Part shown: positions 1 to 6,073 of the stretch, piece by piece
Layout: every line of letters starts with the position of its first letter
Numbering within the stretch: position 1 is the stretch's first letter
From: an uncultured candidate division WPS-2 bacterium
Lineage (GTDB): Bacteria > Vulcanimicrobiota > Vulcanimicrobiia > Vulcanimicrobiales > Vulcanimicrobiaceae
DNA: 9,013 bases
Direction of reading: 5' to 3'
NCBI GenBank assembly: GCA_937927945.1
Contig: CALEYW010000054.1
Span: forward strand, 1 to 9,013
Position numbers and translations under genes: made by a program
Notes under the pieces: generated by a model
The model's input: the letters and a program-made list of their open reading frames with translations, nothing else
Told to the model about the DNA's origin: nothing
The model's database searches: none

Positions 1-973
1 GGACCAAGGAGTTCGTCGAGTTGTCGAGATAGCTCCCCGATACCTGCAGGGCGGTGACCGGCTGGTTGAGTGCGCCGGGCTTGCTGAACTTCGCCTGGTT
101 GGCTTGCGTGATCGCCGCCAGCGTTTCGCCGCCGGATGACGTGCCGACGAACCACGCGTAGGCCACGGCGCCGGCAACCGGCGTGACGGTCGCGGTGACG
201 AGCTGGCCGGAGGTGACGCCAGCGACGTTGGCCTCCGCGCTCGCCTTCGCCGATCCGCCGCCGATCGTGTTCGACGAACCGTCGGCGTTGACCTTGACGA
301 TCTGGCCGGGGACGCCGCCCGTGCCGGCATTGTACGGCGTGTAGCCGAGCCAGCCGGCGCCGGCGAGGGCGACGGCGATCACGTACACGGTGACCGTGCC
401 GCCCCACGCTCCGCCGGTGCCCCCGGCCGAGAGCGACGGCGTCGGCGTGGTGCCGAGCGGGTTCGTCGAGTTGCCCCACAACAGCAACTGCTCCTCGCCG
501 ATCATCAGCGACCGCAGAGTCGATTGCGTGGCGATCGCAAGCGAGTTCGGCGCCAGCTGTCCGTTCGCCCATTCGGCCTGCCGGGTGACGCTCGATTCGA
601 GCCCCATCGTCTTGTAGGTCGCCTGCTGGTCCTGCTCGCTGATCGCGAGGCGGGCGCCGCGCTGACCTTCGCCAACGCCGATGTTCACGTTGTTGACGTT
701 GATCTGCGTGATGCGCTTCCAGTGGTAGCCCGTGCCGCCGGCGCCGGGAACGCGCGGCAGCTTCGAAATCAGCGGAATGAGTTCCTTGAACGGATAGAGC
801 AGCTGAACGACCGGCCGCAGATCGTACCAAACTAATCCCGTCGCCTGGTTGATCGTGTCGGCCTTGATTAGGTCGGCAATGTTGGAGCCGATCTTGCCGG
901 TCAGCCCTTTCAGGAAGTCCTGATCCGCGAGCATTGCGTTCAGGAATTCGTTACGCGATGGAACGAGTGTCAT
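1..973 (-). CDS. Major capsid protein, HK97-fold type, with inserted beta-rich domain (3' part outside window)
   Basis: This frame starts at an ATG (973) and stays open to the window edge: 324 complete codons, C-terminus missing. An AAAGGAG ribosome site sits 6 bases before the ATG. Residues 1-160 look like the N-terminal part of a phage major capsid protein that forms the icosahedral shell: a helical N-arm (EFLNAMLADQDFLKGL), then YDLRPVVQLLYPF, then beta-rich text with TGYHWKRITQ and GVGEGQRG, then a long helix up to IGEEQLLLWGNST. From about residue 172 to 295 the composition changes to Gly/Ala/Thr/Val, with TPTPSLSAGG, VTVYVIAVALAG and TVTPVAGAVAYAWFVG. The last resembles the strands of an Ig- or fibronectin-III-like domain inserted in the capsid fold. 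The gene follows the protease/scaffold gene, the usual order for this module. Assignment rests on sequence character and position; the missing C-terminus prevents a full fold check. Confidence 0.85.
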   Translation of the reverse strand, partial: MTLVPSRNEFLNAMLADQDFLKGLTGKIGSNIADLIKADTINQATGLVWYDLRPVVQLLYPFKELIPLISKLPRVPGAGGTGYHWKRITQINVNNVNIGVGEGQRGARLAISEQDQQATYKTMGLESSVTRQAEWANGQLAPNSLAIATQSTLRSLMIGEEQLLLWGNSTNPLGTTPTPSLSAGGTGGAWGGTVTVYVIAVALAGAGWLGYTPYNAGTGGVPGQIVKVNADGSSNTIGGGSAKASAEANVAGVTSGQLVTATVTPVAGAVAYAWFVGTSSGGETLAAITQANQAKFSKPGALNQPVTALQVSGSYLDNSTNSLV

Positions 974-979
974 GTTGAT

Positions 980-986
980 CTCCTTT
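980..986 (-). promoter_or_regulatory. Strong ribosome binding site of the capsid gene
   Basis: Read on the minus strand this is AAAGGAG, followed by 6 bases and then the ATG at 973. It is the best Shine-Dalgarno match in the window, as expected for the most abundant structural protein, and it fixes the capsid start. Confidence 0.8.
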
Positions 987-998
987 GTCCCACGCAAA

Positions 999-1022
999 AG
1001 CCCGGCCGCGCGCGGCCGGGCT
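999..1022 (-). terminator. Terminator-like perfect hairpin between protease and capsid genes
   Basis: A perfect 24-base palindrome with arm AGCCCGGCCGCG, almost entirely G/C. On the minus strand it runs directly into TTTT, the layout of a short-tailed intrinsic terminator. It lies between the protease/scaffold stop (1051) and the capsid ribosome site (980-986). Perfect symmetry leaves no unpaired loop bases, so the real hairpin would open the central pairs. The U tract is short, so termination may be partial. It could also act as an RNA-stability or processing element at the 5' side of a capsid transcript. Confidence 0.55.
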
Positions 1023-1050
1023 CTGCGAGCATGCGTTCAATGGGATGGGT

Positions 1051-3039
1051 TCAGTTCGCGCGCTTCGTCGCGGCGCCGCGGAAACTCGGATCCGTGACTG
1101 ACTTGGCGAAAATCTGCGGCGCACCGAACATGTTCGCCAACATCGCTGTCGCCGCCTGCGTTGCGCTGTCCGGGTCTTGCGGGTTGACGTTGACGCCCTT
1201 GAACAGCGTCTCCATCGCGTTCGCCTGTTCCCCGGCGCCGGTGCCGGTGCCGGGCAGAGCGTTCTTGCCGATGACGAACGTGCGCGCCTTCGAGGGGCCC
1301 GCGGGCAGCGAGGACAGGACCTCGACCCGCGCTTCGGCCGCGGCCTTGCCGGCTTCCGCTGCCACCAGACGTTCGAACAGTTCCTTGGGAATGAATACGC
1401 CCGCGCCCTTGCCCTGATATGGGCCGTCGGCCGGATAGCCGGGCACGTCGCCTTCAGTGAGATGCGACTGATCGACCTCGCCGGCATTCCGGCCGACGTC
1501 GTCTTCGCTCTCTTCGCCGCCGCCGACGCTCGCGCCGGCCGCCTTGGCGAGATGGAACGCGGCCATCTCGTGATGGTCGGCGGCGTCGCTGAAATGCTCG
1601 TGCGCTTTCGAAATGTGGCCGGCGAGGCCGTCGCTCTTTAGGAGTTCTTCGAGGGGAAGCGCCGTCGCGGCTTTCTTCGCGCCCATGACGAGGCTTGCCG
1701 CCTTGCCGAGCGAGGCCATGCCGGCCTTGTGGGATGCCATCGCCTTGTTGAGCGACGAAGATGCTTTGGAGATTGCCGCCTTGTGGGCCGCGCCGAAGCG
1801 CTTGGTCACGTCGTTCTCGGCCATCTTGATTGCTCCTTTGAGTTGATCGAACACCGAAGCGTCGTCGTTCGGGTCGAGTGTGGCCCCGGCTGTATCGGCG
1901 CCGGTGTCCGAAGCTTGTTTGCAGAGCGTCGGCGCGAACTTGGCGAGCGCGTCGCGCAACGACGGGGTTAACTCAACGATCGCCGCGATCGCCGCCTGCT
2001 TGGCCTCGCCATCCTCGCTCGCGGCGATGAGTTCTTCTGTTTCCTCGGCAACCCAGGAATTGAGAATTCCGCACAGCGTCTCGATCGCGCTGCGGATCTG
2101 CCCGGGAATTTCCGAGCCGTCGTCTTCGAGGAAGGCCTCGAAGGCGGCGCCGCTGCGCAGCCATTCGAGCTCCTGGATGAGCATCGCGCACCGCGCGGCG
2201 TCGCCCAGGCTCTTGCCGATCGTGGCCGCCTTGTCGGCGGACGGCGGTCCGTCCTTGTCGATTTTCGCTTTCCAGGCCGCCACGATCTTCGCCCTGATCT
2301 TCGAGACCTGCTCGGCGCTGTACTTCTTCGCGTTCTTCGGCTTGTTGATGTATGACCACGCGGCGCGAATATGTTTCTCGTTGTCGAGCGGGTAGCGTTT
2401 CTTCTTGTCGTCCTGATAACCGGGATCGGCATAGTCAACGTCGCCGTACGGCTTTGAGCCGTCGCCCGGCTGGTCGCCGCCTTTGCCGAACAGCGTCGTG
2501 AAGAACTTGCGCAGCGGCCCGACATCGGCCGCGGGGATGACCAAATCGTCGATCGCCATTGGTTCGGCGACCCTCACCAGCGCGATCTTGCCGTCGCCAA
2601 CGGGCTTCGCCGCCTTAATGACTTCGAAGCGGCAGTCGGGGTTGCCCGGCCGATCGACAATGCTGACCTCGATCAGTTCGAGCTCGGTGATCGTGTCGCC
2701 CTCCTTTCCGAGCCTCCGGCCGCCGATCGAAAAGCCCTTAAGAACCCCTTCGTCGATGAGCTTCACGCATTTCTCTTCGACGATCTTCGCCGTGAGATAG
2801 AGGCCGTCCGCGTCGACGTTCGCCTCCTGCGCGACGCCGACCGCGATCGGCTGGTGCATCTGGCGGATGTTGCGCCATTCCCAGTACGCGGGGAGCGCGT
2901 TCTTGATCGCGTCCAGCGAGACAATCTCGCCGTCGAAGTCTTTCGTTGGGGTGGATGCATACCCGCTGACAAGGCGCGAGCCGTCCGCTTGTTTCTCGAC
3001 CTTGGCGATGGGAACGAAGAAGCTGAGATTGTCTGACAT
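1051..3039 (-). CDS. Prohead protease (XkdF-like, S78-type serine protease) fused to a scaffold-like C-terminal region
   Basis: 662 residues from ATG 3039, which has a GAGGG ribosome site about 8 bases upstream; a GTG at 3078 would add 13 residues but has less support. Residues 1-145 fit the prohead proteases that cleave the scaffold during head maturation: LVSGYASTPTKDFDGEIV, MHQP (His62), GVLKGFSIGGRRL (Ser104) and ELIEVSIVDRPGNPDCRF. By analogy with the family, His62 and Ser104 are the likely catalytic pair. Residues about 195-265 form a separate small module (YGDVDYADPGY, RYPLDNEKHIRAAWSYINKP, KKYSAEQVSKIRAKIVAAW) that I associate with phage XkdF-type proteins, possibly DUF6582; the name is not verified. 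Residues about 280-500 are Ala-rich and helical, with a His cluster at 475-496, and 545-575 looks like a short coiled coil. This long tail probably serves as the internal scaffold, since no separate scaffold gene is present. Confidence 0.8.
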   Translation of the reverse strand: MSDNLSFFVPIAKVEKQADGSRLVSGYASTPTKDFDGEIVSLDAIKNALPAYWEWRNIRQMHQPIAVGVAQEANVDADGLYLTAKIVEEKCVKLIDEGVLKGFSIGGRRLGKEGDTITELELIEVSIVDRPGNPDCRFEVIKAAKPVGDGKIALVRVAEPMAIDDLVIPAADVGPLRKFFTTLFGKGGDQPGDGSKPYGDVDYADPGYQDDKKKRYPLDNEKHIRAAWSYINKPKNAKKYSAEQVSKIRAKIVAAWKAKIDKDGPPSADKAATIGKSLGDAARCAMLIQELEWLRSGAAFEAFLEDDGSEIPGQIRSAIETLCGILNSWVAEETEELIAASEDGEAKQAAIAAIVELTPSLRDALAKFAPTLCKQASDTGADTAGATLDPNDDASVFDQLKGAIKMAENDVTKRFGAAHKAAISKASSSLNKAMASHKAGMASLGKAASLVMGAKKAATALPLEELLKSDGLAGHISKAHEHFSDAADHHEMAAFHLAKAAGASVGGGEESEDDVGRNAGEVDQSHLTEGDVPGYPADGPYQGKGAGVFIPKELFERLVAAEAGKAAAEARVEVLSSLPAGPSKARTFVIGKNALPGTGTGAGEQANAMETLFKGVNVNPQDPDSATQAATAMLANMFGAPQIFAKSVTDPSFRGAATKRAN

Positions 3040-3102
3040 GCGACCGGCCCTCGGTTGATGGCCGACGCGGCAAAGCACCGCGCCGGGACGACTCGCGATC
3101 GG

Positions 3103-3645
3103 TTACGAATCGGTGCCGGTGCCGATTTCCTGCAACGTCGCCGCGGTCAGCGAGGTCAGCGACACGATGAAATCGCGCCAGGTGTTCTGCGCGATCGACA
3201 TGGTGCCGTTGAGCGTCCACCCGGTGTTCGTGGTGACCGTCCAGGCGAAGGCGCCCGACGACTTGTTGATGATGCGCAGCCGCCACGTCTGGCCGGCTTG
3301 CGCATTCGGCAGTGCCGCGAGCAGGTTGGCGACTGTCGGCAGCGTGAGCGCCGCGGCGGCCGCCAGGGCGCCGGTGAGCGCAAGCGTGACATTCGTGGCG
3401 CCGACGATGTTCGCGCCGGAAAGCGTAGCCGCCGAGGTCGCGGCGTTCGTGTTGTACGTCGACCCGGGGGCTTGGCCCTGCGGCGCCACCACGAAGCCGA
3501 GGCCCTGCAACGTCGCGACATCCTGCTGTTGCGCCACCACTTGGCCGCTAGAATTCGGCACGAGGATCGTACCGCTCGGCAAGCCGGTGATTTCGCCGCC
3601 AACGCCGCTGTTGGCGGGCGCCTGCATGAGAACCGTCACGCTCAT
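3103..3645 (-). CDS. Small beta-rich phage structural protein, probable head decoration or fibre
   Basis: 180 residues from ATG 3645, chosen because GGAG lies 9 bases upstream; an in-frame ATG at 3660 would add MEKQT but has no ribosome site. The N-terminus (MSVTVLMQAPANSG) leads into a small beta motif (SGTILVPNSSGQVV) followed by VATLQGLGF, a pattern I associate with small phage virion proteins. The middle is Ala/Thr-rich (about residues 60-100). The C-terminal third is a strand-rich, Trp-containing segment: TWRLRIINKSSGAFAWTV, NTGWTLNGTMSIAQNTWRDF and LTAATLQEIGTGT. That looks like an exposed beta-sandwich or fibre-tip domain. No catalytic motif is visible. Its place between the minor head protein and the protease supports a virion role such as capsid decoration or head fibre. 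Exact function is unknown. Confidence 0.6.
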   Translation of the reverse strand: MSVTVLMQAPANSGVGGEITGLPSGTILVPNSSGQVVAQQQDVATLQGLGFVVAPQGQAPGSTYNTNAATSAATLSGANIVGATNVTLALTGALAAAAALTLPTVANLLAALPNAQAGQTWRLRIINKSSGAFAWTVTTNTGWTLNGTMSIAQNTWRDFIVSLTSLTAATLQEIGTGTDS

Positions 3646-3696
3646 TGTCTGTTTCTCCATGTTGCGCTCGAAGAGGAGCGCGGGCTTTTAGTGCTC

Positions 3697-4494
3697 CTAG
3701 TCGTCGTGGGCGACGACAGGGTACAAGTCGCAATGGCAGTACGGGTGCGCCGTCGGGTGCAGATGGCCGCTCGGAAAGCTTTCGTCGAGGCCGATCGGAC
3801 TTGCGGCCGCGTTTTTCCGACAGATCGGACACGGGTTTGGCCCGAGTCCCCAACCCTTCTTTACCATCACACCTGCGCTTCGCGCCTGCCGGTATCCGTC
3901 AAGCGCGCCGGCGCTGTTGGCCGTCGCGATTTCGTTGTCGGCGATCAACTCCGCGCGCTGTTCGCTGAACGCGCCAAGGGCCGCAATGCTGTCTGCGATC
4001 TCTCCGCCGCTGAGACCGTCGCCGAGCCCGCTGACGACGGCTTCGAGCACCGCATTGCGTGTCGTGCCGTCGATCTGCGTGACGAGCTCGGCCGCGTGAT
4101 CGCGTGCCCACTGAACCGCGCGATCGTTTATTTGCTCGAAAAGATCGTTGCTGGCGTCGGCGCCGATCTGGACGTAGGCGGCTTCGCCTGTCTCCCGCGC
4201 GACCGCTTCGATTGCATTCGCAAGCTCGGCGATGTCGCTTTCGGTCAGCGAGTCGCCGATATCTTCTGCAATCTGCTCGGCGGCTGCAATTTCCTCAGCG
4301 CGCCGGCTGTCGTCTCCTGTTGCCGTCTTCGAGAGGATAGCCCTTGCGCGTTGCGTAGCCCGCTTCGATTGCCGTGCGAACGCCGACGCCCAGGTGTTCC
4401 GCGTGGTCGCGATCGCGGTCGCGGCCGCTCGCGGATAGGCAAGCGGAGGCAGGGCGCGCCATCGTTTGGCGAAAGGGTGCGCCAGCGTACTTGC
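3697..4494 (-). CDS. MuF-like (SPP1 gp7-type) minor head protein region, no start codon of its own; likely expressed by +1 shift from portal
   Basis: This frame is open for 265 codons from just after a TAG (4495-4497) to the TAG at 3697. The C-terminal half is clearly a phage head morphogenesis domain: INDRAVQWARDHAAELV, DGTTRNAVLEAVVSGLGDGL, AFSEQRAELIADNEIATANSA, then a Cys/His end (PCPICRKN, LDESFPSGHLHP, HPYCHCDLYP) typical of MuF proteins. The upstream part (LPPLAYPRAAAT, FARQSKRATQRARAIL, SLTESDIAELANAIEAV) matches the linker and helical region I associate with portal-MuF fusions. There is no ATG, GTG or TTG before the GTG at 4050, which would delete most of the domain. The frame overlaps the portal by about 200 bases and is +1 to it, so the product is most likely a C-terminal extension of the portal. 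Given coordinates mark the open frame, not a proven start. Confidence 0.7.
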   Translation of the reverse strand, partial: ASTLAHPFAKRWRALPPLAYPRAAATAIATTRNTWASAFARQSKRATQRARAILSKTATGDDSRRAEEIAAAEQIAEDIGDSLTESDIAELANAIEAVARETGEAAYVQIGADASNDLFEQINDRAVQWARDHAAELVTQIDGTTRNAVLEAVVSGLGDGLSGGEIADSIAALGAFSEQRAELIADNEIATANSAGALDGYRQARSAGVMVKKGWGLGPNPCPICRKNAAASPIGLDESFPSGHLHPTAHPYCHCDLYPVVAHDD

Positions 4495-6073
4495 CTACCC
4501 CCCTCGGATTCTTGGCGGCGGGCGGCTCCTCGCCGCCGTTCGATTGCGCCGAGGCGCCATTCTGTTGCGCGGGCTCGTTGCTCTGTTGCGCTTGAAGCGC
4601 GATTTGTCGGTTCGCCTCGACGGTTTCCGCCACCGGCACCGGGCCGTTCGGAGTGTCCACGGTGAGATCGTCCGCGCCGTCCATCTTTTCGAGCTTCAGC
4701 TGGCCGCGGACCTCGTTGCGACTCATCACGCCGTCCTTGACGTAGCCCATCAGGACCGTCATCTGCTTTTGCTGGTCGACATTCGGCTGCGGCAGGAAGT
4801 TGAATTCCATGTCGTCGTAGCCGAAGAGCTCCTGGACGATCGGGTCGCCGATTTCGGTCTTGAACCAAGTCAGCAGCGGCAGCAGGCCTTCTTTTTCCGC
4901 CGTCTCCTGAGCGGTCTCGGCGGTCGCACGGTTCATCTGTTTGACAAATGGCTGAGGCGAGATCGAGTAGGCGAAGCACACGATACGCGCGAGCCATTCA
5001 TCGTAATCGGCCTTGAGGCCGTCGCCGTTCGCGTTCTTGATGTCGAACGGCTTCATGCCGGTCGGAACGAAGCGCACCCGTGACTTGAGCTTGACGTTGC
5101 CGGCAAGCAGCGTATCGAAGTAGCCTTGGAATTGCGCGATTTGCGGCGCCGTCCAGCCGTCTGGCACCGTCACGATCATTTCCGGCATGGTGCCTTCGCG
5201 CCAGAAGTTGGCTTGGTACATGGCGCGGTTGATGCCCTGGCTGACCTCGACGAGTATCTGTTCGGTCGGCGGGTAGCCGTAGATCGGCATTTGCGGGCGC
5301 GGCCGCATCGGCGCGTAGATGATTTCCGTTTCGTCGAAATCGACCATCGGCAGACCTTTGATGATCTGCTGATAGGCCGGGCTTGGCGCGTCGGGACGAC
5401 GTCCGGCATCGTCCACGAGCGGGAAGATCGTCGCGCCGTCGAGCACCTGCAGCGCGTACGGCTTGCCGTCGTTGCGGCGCCACGTGTAGATCGTCGGCGC
5501 GTCGATCACGAGCAAGTCGTCAAGCAGGAGCCGGCACCATCGGTCCCAGCGGTTCTTGCCGTCAGGCTTGCGCAACAAGGCGAGCACTTCCTCGCGACGC
5601 GCGTTCGTTTGCTCCGGCTTCCCCTTAATCACGACGTTCCAGGGAATGCGCATGAACTCGTCTTTGCGCGTCTCGATGACGGTGCGCAGAAGGCCCCACG
5701 TCTGCGTCATCGCGCGCAACAGCTCGAAGAAGCCCGAGCGCGTCGGCGTGTAATCGATGTTGTAGCCGCTCGGGTAATCCCATTCGCGCGGATACGTGAT
5801 TCCGGGCGGCCCGAACGGCGTAAGCGGTTGCAGCGGCGACCACCAGTTCGCTCCGGTGTCCACATCGGAGATCGTGTTTGGTGGCTGCGGCCGCGGCGCC
5901 GAATATTGCGAGGTCGACGCGGCGTTCGCCGGCTGAAGCGATCGGTTGCCGAGTCGCACGCGCGCGACCTCTCCGGACATTGACGAAGAGACGGCGCCCG
6001 ACACCATCGCCGGTGCCTTGGCGATTCCGAGGCCCCCGTTCTCGGTTATCAAGTCGTCAATCTCGTTGTTCAT
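4295..6073 (-). CDS. Phage portal protein (HK97-type)
   Basis: The portal is the dodecameric ring at the head vertex through which terminase pumps DNA. I chose ATG 6073 because it overlaps the large-terminase stop as ATGA, a classic coupled start; ATG 6082 and GTG 6106 are alternatives. This gives 592 residues. After a low-complexity N-terminus (about 1-75) come portal-like segments: YTPTRSGFFELLRAMTQTW, TVIETRKDEFMRIPW, RWCRLLLDDLLVIDAPTIY, VLDGATIFPLVDD, MPIYGYPPTEQILVEVSQ, then ARIVCFAYSISPQPFVKQM and TAEKEGLLPLLTWFKTEI. Up to about residue 515 the protein looks normal. The last roughly 55 residues (including RDRDRDHAEH) look like out-of-frame translation, because the +1 frame over the same bases carries the MuF-like sequence. 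The natural product is therefore probably either a portal ending earlier or a portal-MuF fusion of about 790 residues. Confidence 0.88.
   Translation of the reverse strand: MNNEIDDLITENGGLGIAKAPAMVSGAVSSSMSGEVARVRLGNRSLQPANAASTSQYSAPRPQPPNTISDVDTGANWWSPLQPLTPFGPPGITYPREWDYPSGYNIDYTPTRSGFFELLRAMTQTWGLLRTVIETRKDEFMRIPWNVVIKGKPEQTNARREEVLALLRKPDGKNRWDRWCRLLLDDLLVIDAPTIYTWRRNDGKPYALQVLDGATIFPLVDDAGRRPDAPSPAYQQIIKGLPMVDFDETEIIYAPMRPRPQMPIYGYPPTEQILVEVSQGINRAMYQANFWREGTMPEMIVTVPDGWTAPQIAQFQGYFDTLLAGNVKLKSRVRFVPTGMKPFDIKNANGDGLKADYDEWLARIVCFAYSISPQPFVKQMNRATAETAQETAEKEGLLPLLTWFKTEIGDPIVQELFGYDDMEFNFLPQPNVDQQKQMTVLMGYVKDGVMSRNEVRGQLKLEKMDGADDLTVDTPNGPVPVAETVEANRQIALQAQQSNEPAQQNGASAQSNGGEEPPAAKNPRGVGKYAGAPFRQTMARPASACLSASGRDRDRDHAEHLGVGVRTAIEAGYATRKGYPLEDGNRRRQPAR

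Noticed and set aside
1235..1255. Short GCCGGT/GCCGGG repeats
   Set aside because: They encode the GTGTGAG linker of the protease/scaffold protein; ordinary low-complexity coding sequence rather than a repeat element.
3664..3681. Small hairpin GCGCTC/GAGCGC between the minor head and decoration genes
   Set aside because: Only 6 pairs and no following T run, so not convincing as a terminator.
3697..4050. Minor head protein as a 117-residue gene starting at GTG 4050
   Set aside because: The same frame continues upstream for 148 codons of MuF-like sequence, and GTG 4050 lies inside the conserved domain, so it is unlikely to be the true start.
4498..4503. Run of six G (minus strand) in the portal gene as the slip site joining portal to MuF
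   Set aside because: A +1 slip there enters the MuF frame directly at its TAG (4495-4497) and would terminate. The shift must occur downstream of that stop.
3055..4665. 536-residue plus-strand open frame
   Set aside because: It is antisense to the minor head, decoration and portal genes. Its translation is Arg/Gly-rich with no recognisable domain. The minus strand carries the family-matching sequences, and high GC at third positions explains the lack of stops.
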